24,014 bases of DNA from DATAYF01 sp036272735 (GTDB lineage: Bacteria > Chloroflexota > Ktedonobacteria > Ktedonobacterales > Ktedonobacteraceae). Location: the NCBI GenBank assembly GCA_036272735.1, contig DATAYF010000097.1:1-24014 (forward strand), read 5' to 3'. The notes beneath the pieces are model-generated. The model was given only the letters and a program-made list of their open reading frames with translations. It ran no database searches and was not told the DNA's origin. Of the stretch, positions 9,906 through 16,388 are shown piece after piece (within the stretch, counting starts at the first letter, position 1; each line of letters starts with the position of its first letter). The translations under genes were made by a program, and so were the position numbers.

Positions 9906-10538
9906 TCAGGAGTCTGCTTTAGGTTGTCCTGGTTCCTGGTCAACGTTCACAGCGCTGCGGCGCTCGTCCAATTCGCGTCCATCCGCGCTACGCAACGTCT
10001 GCTGGTAGCGCGTGCCGATGCCGGGATCGGTGGTATAAGGTACCTGCCCCCCCCAATGCGGATCGGGCAGATCGAAGCCGTTGAGCGGATAATCCTTACG
10101 CAATGGGTACGTTGTCCAATCGCTCGGCATCAAAATACGTTGCAGGTTGGGATGACCGTTAAACGTCAGGCCAAAGAGATCGTAGACTTCGCGCTCGTAC
10201 CAGTTCGCACCCAGCCAGACGCCGGTCACGGTCGGCACCACGGGATGTTCTTCACCAACCTGCCCAACGCGCACCTTCAAGCGCACAAAACACTGGTGGG
10301 ATAGCGAAAGAAGCTGATAGACAACATCGTAACGCGGCACGCGCTCAAGCCAATCCACAGCCGTCACCGTTTCCAGGAAGTTGTACTGCAACTGCTTCTT
10401 CAGGTATGCACACACCTCTACCAGGTGTTCCGGCTTCAGCACAATGGTCTGCTCGTCCCGTTGATCAAGCGTTTCGACGACCGCCTGCGGGAACCTGGCC
10501 CGTGTAGCCTCGACCGTCGATGCTGCTGTTATGCCCAT
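9906..10538 (-). CDS. nuoC: NADH-quinone oxidoreductase subunit C
   Basis: 30-kDa-type peripheral subunit of complex I (210 aa) that supports NuoD. The conserved block GANWYEREVYDLFGLTF is followed by NGHPNLQRILMP and YPLRKDYPLNG, the standard signature of this family. A polar tail of about 25 residues ends the protein. ATG at 10538 has AAGGAA about 12 nt upstream, a rather distant ribosome site. It lies 68 nt after nuoB and 333 nt before nuoD. Confidence 0.97.
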   Translation of the reverse strand: MGITAASTVEATRARFPQAVVETLDQRDEQTIVLKPEHLVEVCAYLKKQLQYNFLETVTAVDWLERVPRYDVVYQLLSLSHQCFVRLKVRVGQVGEEHPVVPTVTGVWLGANWYEREVYDLFGLTFNGHPNLQRILMPSDWTTYPLRKDYPLNGFDLPDPHWGGQVPYTTDPGIGTRYQQTLRSADGRELDERRSAVNVDQEPGQPKADS

Positions 10539-10606
10539 GCGAGTTATATTCCTTATATACGTATATGCTTTGCATGATTATACGTGTAATCGATGTATCG
10601 TGTTTG

Positions 10607-11206
10607 CTAAAGTTCGTCGCCAATCGGACCAACCAGCTTGAGGCCGCTATCCTTGAGTGGGTCGGGTGGATTAGGCACCCCTTCGCGGATCTTGCGCTGG
10701 AGTTCGTTGAAGCCGAAGAGCAGCATATCGGGCGTTGGCGGGCAGCCGGGAATAAAGACATCCACTGGCAGAATTTTATCCACGCCTTGCACAATAGCGT
10801 AGTTGTTGAACACGCCGCCGCAAGATGCGCAGGCTCCCATTGAGATGACCCACTTGGGTTCGGGCATCTGATCGTAAATCTGGCGCAGGATCGGAGCCAT
10901 TTTGACCGAGCAGCGACCCGCCACGATCATCAGATCAGCCTGGCGCGGTGATGCACGATATACCTCGGCACCGAAGCGAGCCAGGTCAAAGCGGTCACCG
11001 CTGGTGGACATCATTTCAATGGCGCAACAGGCCAGGCCAAACAACGCGGGCCACAGGGAGGAACTGCGTCCCCAATCGATCAGCTTATTGACGCGGGTCG
11101 TCAAAATACCAAATTGACCATCTTTGTTATGTACAGCCAGTTCGCGGCGCGGTGTCTGCGTGTTCGAGAACGTCTGCACCGGCTCCCAGGGGTTTTTTAA
11201 TCCCAT
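10607..11206 (-). CDS. nuoB: NADH-quinone oxidoreductase subunit B
   Basis: Subunit holding cluster N2, the last electron donor to quinone (199 aa). The N2 ligands are the adjacent pair C60-C61 (GLACCAIEMM), C126 (GACASCGG) and C155 (PGCPPTP). I chose ATG at 11206 (MGLKNPWEP) over the longer open frame because GGAAGGGAG precedes it and the extra 73 residues would overlap nuoA out of frame. It overlaps the nuoA stop by 10 bp, so translation is probably coupled. The family length is normal. Confidence 0.97.
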   Translation of the reverse strand: MGLKNPWEPVQTFSNTQTPRRELAVHNKDGQFGILTTRVNKLIDWGRSSSLWPALFGLACCAIEMMSTSGDRFDLARFGAEVYRASPRQADLMIVAGRCSVKMAPILRQIYDQMPEPKWVISMGACASCGGVFNNYAIVQGVDKILPVDVFIPGCPPTPDMLLFGFNELQRKIREGVPNPPDPLKDSGLKLVGPIGDEL

Positions 11207-11553
11207 GTAAATGCTCCCTTCCGCCAGACGTAGACATAGCCCACCATTAAGATTACCAGAAATACAAGCAGTTCGATGAGCCCGAAAAGCCTGAGTCGGT
11301 GGAGCAATAAAGCCAGGGGATAAAATGAGACAATTTCGATGTCGAAGGCGATAAAAAGCATGCCCGTTAAGAGGTACTTGACGGGAAAGCGCCGATGCGG
11401 CGCGACGATCTCTTGCATCCCGCATTCATACGGGGCTAGTTTCTCCGGCGTCGGCTTCCTGGGGCCGAAAAGAGACGCAACAACCATCACCAGGATGCCA
11501 AAGAGAATAGCCAACCCGACCATAATAAAAATGGGGAGTGATGATGTACCCAT
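11197..11553 (-). CDS. nuoA: NADH-quinone oxidoreductase subunit A
   Basis: First gene of the complex I operon; a small membrane subunit (118 aa) with three helices near the quinone chamber. The loop motif YECGMQ and the helix start FDIEIVSFYPLA are the conserved acidic elements of the family. ATG at 11553 is preceded by AAGAAGGAAAG. Its 3' end overlaps nuoB by 10 bp. Confidence 0.96.
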   Translation of the reverse strand: MGTSSLPIFIMVGLAILFGILVMVVASLFGPRKPTPEKLAPYECGMQEIVAPHRRFPVKYLLTGMLFIAFDIEIVSFYPLALLLHRLRLFGLIELLVFLVILMVGYVYVWRKGAFTWD

Positions 11554-11623
11554 GAGTGGACTTTCCTTCTTCTGGTTCTGTGCCTGGACCTCTATGTAAT
11601 ATACCCATCAATACCACATACCT

Positions 11624-11640
11624 AGTGTCCTAAGTACACT
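11624..11640. promoter_or_regulatory. Imperfect palindrome in nuo leader, possible operator or leader hairpin
   Basis: AGTGT and ACACT flank the 7-nt centre CCTAAGT. The site lies just downstream of the predicted nuo transcription start, where a repressor site or small leader hairpin could act. The arms are only 5 bp, so the support is weak. Confidence 0.3.
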
Positions 11641-11652
11641 TCCACGTAAACT

Positions 11653-11681
11653 ATCGTAGCACAGTAACACCAGGGTGTCAA
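11653..11681 (-). promoter_or_regulatory. Predicted sigma70-like promoter of the nuo operon
   Basis: On the minus strand a perfect -35 TTGACA (11676-11681) is separated by exactly 17 bp from TACGAT (11653-11658), a 4 of 6 match to the -10 consensus. It lies about 100 nt upstream of the nuoA start and points into the operon, giving a leader of about 90 nt. Confidence 0.7.
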
Positions 11682-11959
11682 ATTATCAGCTAATAAGCGA
11701 AGTCGTTTATGGCGCTTGCAGGCACGATTTAGCTCCATGCGTACCAGACAAGCGAACTTCGTTATCCTATTGCATATATATGTTCCGCGTTTGCTCGCCC
11801 GTTTATAGTATCTATACACAACCATTCTACACAGAATAGAAGAAACGAGAAGACTCGACATGACACCATTACAGGTCATCAGGCGTACTTTTTGCAGTCG
11901 GAGAGTTTTCTTACAGTGGATGGTTCAACAAATCAGCAAGTACAGCAGGCATACCTATT
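11682..11959. other. Intergenic region upstream of the nuo promoter
   Basis: No convincing gene is present. It lies between the nuo promoter (minus) and the broken stress-protein gene (plus). AT-rich stretches around 11770-11820 and a small ATTCT-acac-AGAAT inverted repeat near 11825-11838 are the only features seen; a plus-strand promoter could lie here but no clear -35/-10 pair was found. Confidence 0.5.
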
Positions 11960-12337
11960 ATGGCGATCAGACAGATAGCGAAGAGCATTCGCATCGTAAC
12001 GTTTTCCGGCAAGACGCAGGCCGAGCAAGCGGTGGAGGCGCTGCACGATGCAGGCTTCACAAGCGACCAGATACGCTACTCTGAGTAGTGTACCCACGAG
12101 AATTTCCTGCAAACGCTCTTGGATCTGCAAATTTTGCCACAGGTACCAGATCCAACCGAGATCAAGGTTATGGCAGTGCTACAAACCATGGGTGTCAGTC
12201 AGAAAGATATCGGCACATGCATGCAGCAGCTCAAGAGCAGCAACCCGGTCGTGATCATACGCGCCGACACACGCGAGCAGGAGGCGGAAAGCATTTTGCG
12301 CAAAAATGGCAGCAAATGCTACGCGCCAGCGCATTAG
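11960..12337 (+). pseudogene. YflT / general stress protein 17M-like gene with an in-frame TAG
   Basis: Reading from ATG at 11960, MAIRQIAKSIRIVTFSGKTQ leads into AEQAVEALHDAGFTSDQI, the first beta-alpha unit of the YflT-like domain. Codon 43 (12086-12088) is TAG. The same frame then stays open for 82 more codons and encodes the second unit: a short helical stretch with VLQTMGVSQKDIGTCMQQL, then NPVVIIRADTREQEAESILRKNG, ending at TAG 12335-12337. The frame and domain order are kept across the stop, so this is one gene with a recent nonsense mutation, a possible readthrough, or a sequencing error. The start has no strong ribosome site. Family assignment rests on the pattern of repeated AEQAVEAL / GF and ILRKNG elements. 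Role in the family: a small stress-associated protein of unknown mechanism. Confidence 0.6.
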
Positions 12338-12344
12338 CCCACTC

Positions 12345-12395
12345 TATATAGATGAGGCTGTATGGGCTGCCATCCCATACAGCCTCATCTATATA
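12345..12395. repeat. 51-nt perfect hairpin, copy 1 (candidate bidirectional terminator)
   Basis: A 22-bp perfect stem (12345-12366 with 12374-12395) encloses the 7-nt loop ctgccat. The left arm begins TATATAGATGAGG and ends TGTATGGG. It starts 7 nt after the end of the broken stress gene, and the convergent PhyH gene ends downstream. There is no U-tract; the base of the stem is TATATA on both sides. It is a member of a three-copy family with copies 2 and 3. Confidence 0.9.
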
Positions 12396-12413
12396 CCTAT
12401 GCTGCCCATGACC

Positions 12414-12464
12414 TATATAGACGGAGATGTATGGGGCCGGGCCCCATACATCTCCGTCTATATA
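12414..12464. repeat. 51-nt perfect hairpin, copy 2 (candidate bidirectional terminator)
   Basis: A 23-bp perfect stem (12414-12436 with 12442-12464) encloses the 5-nt loop ccggg. The left arm begins TATATAGACGGAG and ends TGTATGGGG. It lies 18 nt from copy 1 and 9 nt from the stop codon of the minus-strand PhyH gene, where a terminator would be expected. Confidence 0.9.
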
Positions 12465-12473
12465 ATTACGCTC

Positions 12474-13304
12474 TTACCAGGGATCGACGCCAAGCAGTTT
12501 ACGACCAAGCGGCGTCATCACGCGGAGTTGCGCCTGATTATAGCGATCGGGTGCCGCTGGCCGGGCGGGATAATGCGGTTGGTCTTCGCGCATGAAACGC
12601 GTGAATTGTGCGACACGCGGCATTGGTTGACGATTATTCGAGGCGGCGTGCGGCATGAGGTGATGCAGTATGGCGAAGTCGCCCGCCTCGCCAGTGACCT
12701 CGACCGTCTCTGGAAAATCGGTAATGTTCTTCCACTTTTCATACAGTTGACGCCCCTGTGCCTGCCCACGCGCCTTCTCTTCGACCAGTCTATGCCCACC
12801 GGGAACCACGTGAATACCACCGCCCTGCGACTCGACATCCCCGAAATAATAGCAGCCGCCAACCTGCACTTCGGCTGGCGTAAACAGGAAGTTATCGAGC
12901 GTGGATGGTACAGAGGCGTCGAGATGGATGCGCTGGCTCAGAGTACTGGCATAGGGAGCGTTGCGCAACGTCACGCCGAGTGAACCGTCGCTTGAACGTA
13001 GGCGCGTTGAGCCGAGCAACTGGACTGCGACCTTGTAAAGCCGCTCGTTGATGAGCAGCGGCAGGAGTTCAGGGGTATCAAATGTTTGATTGTCCCCCTC
13101 GTTCATAGGTTTGATGCGCCCATCGTGCACACCCCAGTGGGTCGGGATGTTCAGATCTCGTGGAATGAGGTCCAGAATATGATTGCGGTAATACATGGCC
13201 TCATCGCGCGTCAGCACACCTTTGATGAGCAGATAGCCCTGTTCGTGAAATTGGGCCACCTCTGCCTCGGTTAAGATAGGTTCAATAGAGCTTGTCGTTG
13301 TCAT
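12474..13304 (-). CDS. Phytanoyl-CoA dioxygenase (PhyH) family Fe(II)/2-oxoglutarate oxygenase
   Basis: A 276-aa cytoplasmic enzyme of the PhyH family, which hydroxylates small molecules or lipids using Fe(II), 2-oxoglutarate and O2. The iron-binding triad is visible as H127 and D129 (RIHLDAS) and H219 (LMPHAAS), with R230 (PRVAQFTRF) as the likely 2-oxoglutarate anchor. The family segment GGGIHVVPGGH is at residues 161-171. I chose ATG at 13304 (MTTTSSIEP) because GGAGAGG precedes it; the frame is open 11 codons further but with no better site. The gene stands alone, ending beside hairpin copy 2 and diverging from the DUF2785 gene. The substrate cannot be told from sequence. Confidence 0.85.
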   Translation of the reverse strand: MTTTSSIEPILTEAEVAQFHEQGYLLIKGVLTRDEAMYYRNHILDLIPRDLNIPTHWGVHDGRIKPMNEGDNQTFDTPELLPLLINERLYKVAVQLLGSTRLRSSDGSLGVTLRNAPYASTLSQRIHLDASVPSTLDNFLFTPAEVQVGGCYYFGDVESQGGGIHVVPGGHRLVEEKARGQAQGRQLYEKWKNITDFPETVEVTGEAGDFAILHHLMPHAASNNRQPMPRVAQFTRFMREDQPHYPARPAAPDRYNQAQLRVMTPLGRKLLGVDPW

Positions 13305-13335
13305 GTAGGTAACCTCTCCTTTCCGGTACCATTTC

Positions 13336-13349
13336 ATTGTAACATTACA
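13336..13349 (-). promoter_or_regulatory. Possible -10 element and overlapping palindrome upstream of the PhyH gene
   Basis: On the minus strand TACAAT (13336-13341) resembles a -10 box 32 nt before the ATG, and it is overlapped by the palindrome TGTAA-CA-TTACA (13338-13349). No good -35 is seen 17 bp upstream, so a regulator may be needed; the call is tentative. The rest of the 263-bp divergent gap shows nothing clear. Confidence 0.3.
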
Positions 13350-13567
13350 GAAAGGGCTTTTGGTATGAATGCAGGAATTCCTTCAGTAGCGAATACGTAA
13401 CCACAAACGTATACATACAGTAGGGGATATGAGAGTTTCTTGCATGAAGCCTCACATCACCACGCAAGCAAGAAGTCCGCAAGAGGAATTACGTATGGCG
13501 TTGCATAGCAATTGCTTATGAGCCGAATATATTATAGATAGAGATGATGGTGCAAGGAGTATGATGC

Positions 13568-14425
13568 ATGCTAGATGTACAAGGATTGGTGGCTGATAAA
13601 TCATTTTTGCGCTCACTTATCGAAAAAAATTTTGAATTGCCAAATGACATCGATACTTTCCGCTTTGCCCTGGCTCTGCTTCCAAACTTCGCCTCAACCG
13701 ATGAGGAACTACGCGACGAACTCAGCTATATGCTGCTTTCAAGGGGTATACTCGACCGTGGCCTACTGACCGCTGAGCAATTACAGCAGCTCGCCATGAT
13801 TTTGCTGGATGATGAGCATCTTTTTTATCGCGTTGGCGAGATCGACAGCGATAGCGTCTTTATGCGCAGCTTCTCCAATTTGATTATTGCGGCGCTGCTG
13901 TACACTGAAGCCAAGGATCCGCTGCTGCCCGCTGAAACGGTGCATGAGATCAAAACTGCCCTTCTTCGTTATGCGCGGGTAGAGAAGGATTGGCGTGGGC
14001 ACGTCGAGGGTAAGGGCTGGGCGCATACGATGGCACACCTGGCTGACGCCCTCGATGAATGTGCGCAACACCCAAGCATGCAGGCCAGTGAGCGCGAGGA
14101 GATACTCGACCTGGTGGGTGCACTCGCCCAACTGCCGCAGCCACTTTATCACGAAGAGGACGTACGGTTGGCAATGGTCGCGTATCATATCATTTTGGGC
14201 AAGCAGGCGGGCCGTGATTTCCTCTCCACGTGGATTGCCCGTTGTGTAGTAGAGCGCACAGTGGACGTAAGCACGTGGACGAGCGCCACCAATGTGAAGA
14301 ACTTCCTGCGCAGTCTCTACTTTCTCATGATCTGGGATAATATCGCGGCCGGGTTGGCCGAACAAATCTCTGACCAGTTGAAACGCCAGGATGCGATGTA
14401 CCTCGGTAGAGGCGATGCGCAGTAA
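13568..14425 (+). CDS. DUF2785 domain-containing protein
   Basis: A 285-aa mainly alpha-helical soluble protein. The hallmark of DUF2785, DWRGHVEGKGWAHTMAHLAD, lies at residues 141-160, and the helical repeats before it (residues 30-110) fit the family. Function is unknown; the conserved histidines in WAHTMAH could bind a metal or be structural, which is only a guess. No signal peptide or membrane helix is seen. AAGGAG at 13554-13559 sets the start at 13568. The gene is monocistronic, divergent from the PhyH gene and convergent with the channel gene, whose stop codon is 87 nt away. Confidence 0.8.
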   Translation: MLDVQGLVADKSFLRSLIEKNFELPNDIDTFRFALALLPNFASTDEELRDELSYMLLSRGILDRGLLTAEQLQQLAMILLDDEHLFYRVGEIDSDSVFMRSFSNLIIAALLYTEAKDPLLPAETVHEIKTALLRYARVEKDWRGHVEGKGWAHTMAHLADALDECAQHPSMQASEREEILDLVGALAQLPQPLYHEEDVRLAMVAYHIILGKQAGRDFLSTWIARCVVERTVDVSTWTSATNVKNFLRSLYFLMIWDNIAAGLAEQISDQLKRQDAMYLGRGDAQ

Positions 14426-14512
14426 GCTTTTTCTTCCACCCCCAACGCCACTGCCATGGCTAGCGCTACGCGCTCAGGGGGTCGGATACGTAGTAAGCAT
14501 CATGGTATGAAG
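14426..14512. other. Convergent intergenic gap with tandem 8-bp palindromes
   Basis: Between the DUF2785 gene and the channel gene the palindromes GCCATGGC (14453-14460) and TAGCGCTA (14461-14468) lie back to back, framed by CCCCC near 14438 and GGGGG near 14477. It could fold as a loose terminator, but unlike the other two convergent gaps with recognisable hairpins it has no 51-nt hairpin. Confidence 0.3.
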
Positions 14513-15643
14513 CTATTGGCTTATCTTTTTGTATGGACGCTGGGTGGTAAAGGCAAAATGATCCCACGGACTCGTCTGCCAGTCATCGATGGTTTCATTC
14601 ACCGCTATCCAATCTGGCATAGACGTCAACAAGTGCCTGGCGAGGACGTTCACATACGGCTCATACATATGGCGCAAATTTTTCAAGCGTATTTCTGCTG
14701 TCTGAGGATCGTTGAAATAGATACCCATCTCGGCAAGCTGGTTGCTCAATTCCAGGAAGGCCTTGCTGGTGAGACGATCTGGCACAGGCGCGGCAGGCTC
14801 CAGGTAGAGCGTTTGCGTCAGGTCAACGGCGGCGTGGCGCGCGATGGCGAAGGTAAAGCGTCCTACCTGCTCGGGCACACTGTCGATGCCAACCATGACC
14901 AGCGCGGAAACGTCGAGAATGGTGGTGAGCGACGCAGGCCAGGATTCACGCTCGTGCTGCGAACGGTAATACATCAACACCGGATAGGAAAGATGGCTCT
15001 CTAGCACTTCGGTGCACCAGAATTCCCAGTTACGCAGGTAGGCAATCAGGTCCACGGGATCTTGTTTTGGCATGTGACGGCGCAACAGTTCGACCGCGCT
15101 GGGTGGTGAGCCAGCACGGGCATCCAGGGTAGTAATCAGGGCTTCGCGGTGAGAAAACGCCTGATAGATGACCGGCACATAGCCGATAACCAGCGCGAGA
15201 AAGCCAAAACCCAGGCCACCTTCTAGAATCACGATCAAGCGCGCTATGCCCGGCAGTGGAGTGACATCGCCCAGACCAAGCGTGAAGAAGGTTGTTCCAC
15301 TCAAATACAGGTCGGTCCAAAAAGTCACGACTTTTTCGGGAGCCTGTAGCCTGGACCCAATGCCGAAATGTATGAGGGCAACGGCCAGGATCAAGCCACA
15401 CGCCCAGCAGATCAGTAAGAGCAGCAACGAGAGCGGCCCGTAGAAGCTGATAACGTACTCGCGCCGATTGTTGGAACGTATATGGCGCACGAAGAAAGAA
15501 CCCGCCCTCCAGGTTATTCTATAGAAAAGACTGGCAAAACGAAATCTACGCGCCACGCGGCGAGGCAGGACAATGGTTTCCACGCAATCTTGCAGAATGA
15601 GCAGAACAAATAGGATACCGACAATAGCGGCCAGGATTCTCAT
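14513..15643 (-). CDS. Ion channel protein (two-helix potassium-channel-like pore) with large cytosolic domain
   Basis: A 376-aa membrane protein. An N-terminal helix (residues 1-25) is followed by a helix at 68-92, a pore loop and a helix at 135-160, the arrangement of ion-channel-2 family pores. The selectivity filter at 121-126 is TLGLGD, within SGTTFFTLGLGDVTP, instead of the usual TVGYGD; the replaced tyrosine may alter selectivity. Residues 165-376 are soluble and have no RCK-type GxGxxG nucleotide motif that I can see. AAGGAAA precedes the ATG at 15643. The gene is 40 nt downstream of the response regulator on the same strand, probably in one transcript. The family call is firm; ion specificity is not known. 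Confidence 0.8.
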   Translation of the reverse strand: MRILAAIVGILFVLLILQDCVETIVLPRRVARRFRFASLFYRITWRAGSFFVRHIRSNNRREYVISFYGPLSLLLLLICWACGLILAVALIHFGIGSRLQAPEKVVTFWTDLYLSGTTFFTLGLGDVTPLPGIARLIVILEGGLGFGFLALVIGYVPVIYQAFSHREALITTLDARAGSPPSAVELLRRHMPKQDPVDLIAYLRNWEFWCTEVLESHLSYPVLMYYRSQHERESWPASLTTILDVSALVMVGIDSVPEQVGRFTFAIARHAAVDLTQTLYLEPAAPVPDRLTSKAFLELSNQLAEMGIYFNDPQTAEIRLKNLRHMYEPYVNVLARHLLTSMPDWIAVNETIDDWQTSPWDHFAFTTQRPYKKISQ

Positions 15644-15683
15644 GATATTTCCTTGTATTCATAAAATCACGACTTTACGAATA

Positions 15684-16085
15684 TCATGTTATCATTTTTT
15701 CCACCATCTCGAGCAGCTCATCCAAATCGAAAGGTTTACTCAGCGCGGTCAAATGGCGCTCGTGTATTTCTTTTTCCGGCAAGTACGCACTGATAATGAT
15801 AGTGGGAATAGTATTATAGTCTTTAATGGTGCGCAGACGGTCGTACAGTTCGATACCATTCATGTGAGGGAGCCAGTAATCGGTAATAAAGAGATTTGGC
15901 TTCATGCTATGTATTAGTTCTAATGCTTGTAGACCATCGGAAACCCAGATAGCTTTGTAGGGAGTTTCTTGCGAGAGGACTTCAACAAGAACCGGCCCAA
16001 TATTCTCATCGTCCTCCACCACCACTATCGTTTTTTCATCTGTTTTTGCGTCTGTGCACGCCTCTTGGCCCATACTATTGTACAT
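15684..16085 (-). CDS. Single-domain response regulator (receiver only)
   Basis: A 133-aa receiver domain without an output domain. The acidic pocket is E24-D25-D26, the phosphoacceptor is D69 (LFITDYWLPHMNG), the switch serine is S99 (IIISAY) and the conserved lysine is K117 (SKPFD). The first 17 residues are a polar leader. GAGGA before ATG at 16085 supports this start, with ATG 16073 as an alternative. No histidine kinase is in the window, so the partner is unknown. It is co-directional with the channel gene 40 nt downstream, which suggests co-expression and raises the possibility that the channel is linked to the same signal. Confidence 0.9.
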   Translation of the reverse strand: MYNSMGQEACTDAKTDEKTIVVVEDDENIGPVLVEVLSQETPYKAIWVSDGLQALELIHSMKPNLFITDYWLPHMNGIELYDRLRTIKDYNTIPTIIISAYLPEKEIHERHLTALSKPFDLDELLEMVEKMIT

Positions 16086-16162
16086 AAGTAGTCCTCAATC
16101 AGTAAAATGGTAGCGTCGTACCTTATTATGAGATACGGACTGGATACATTTTTCGTTTCGTT

Positions 16163-16176
16163 TCACAAAATTGTGA
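16163..16176. promoter_or_regulatory. Perfect palindrome TCACAA-AA-TTGTGA, candidate operator
   Basis: Six-base arms with a 2-nt centre lie in the divergent region between the response regulator and the GH30 gene, 78 nt from the former start. The half-site is an inverted-order relative of the CRP half-site TGTGA, so a CRP/FNR match is not implied. It could serve either gene. Confidence 0.4.
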
Positions 16177-16271
16177 TGCGTAAAAAGTATCTATAAAATG
16201 AGTACGTCAGCTAATCATAACAGATCATGTAAACGCTGCCTCGCATCTCTGGCAAGAGTGGCTATTTGGGG

Positions 16272-16331
16272 TTGCTAAGCCTTCATTTAAACCGTATACT
16301 CTTGCTAAGGCTTAATTTAAGTCTTATCCTA
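16272..16331 (+). promoter_or_regulatory. Tandem 30-bp promoter duplication upstream of the GH30 gene
   Basis: Units 16272-16301 and 16302-16331 match at 23 of 30 positions. Each holds a -35-like TTGCTA followed after exactly 17 bp by a -10-like box: TATACT (16295-16300) in the first and TATCCT (16325-16330) in the second. The shared core is TTGCTAAG-C-TT-ATTTAA. The GH30 start is 58 nt beyond. Tandem promoters, or paired regulator sites three helical turns apart, are both possible. The rest of the 303-bp gap 16086-16388 shows only the palindrome at 16163. Confidence 0.5.
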
Positions 16332-16388
16332 TTGGGAAAGCGATGATTGCTTGTATTCTCAAGAGATGTTTCGTCAAGGAGGATTTGT

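Noticed and set aside
9807..10304. Plus-strand open frame across the nuoC-nuoD gap and nuoC, sharing the peptide AQSIARAHDQIG with a minus-strand frame at 9491-9763
   Set aside because: The shared peptide comes from the inverted-repeat arms, and most of the frame is antisense to nuoC; there is no sensible ribosome site or family.
10607..11425. Longer NuoB form starting at 11425
   Set aside because: The added 73 residues overlap nuoA out of frame and lack NuoB similarity; GGAAGGGAG supports 11206.
11601..11613. ATACCCATCAATA identical to part of hairpin copy 3
   Set aside because: There is no matching second arm and no 51-nt unit, so it may be chance or at most a decayed half-copy.
11860..12084. 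Open frame starting MTPLQVIRR upstream of and overlapping the stress gene
   Set aside because: It is in a different frame from the recognisable YflT-like domain and has no family features.
12306..12983. Plus-strand frame of 225 codons across the hairpins
   Set aside because: It runs through both hairpins and antisense to the PhyH gene, with no domain or ribosome site.
16163..16197. Plus-strand promoter TTGTGA/TATAAA overlapping the palindrome
   Set aside because: The spacing is only 15 bp and the better-spaced tandem promoter lies closer to the GH30 start.
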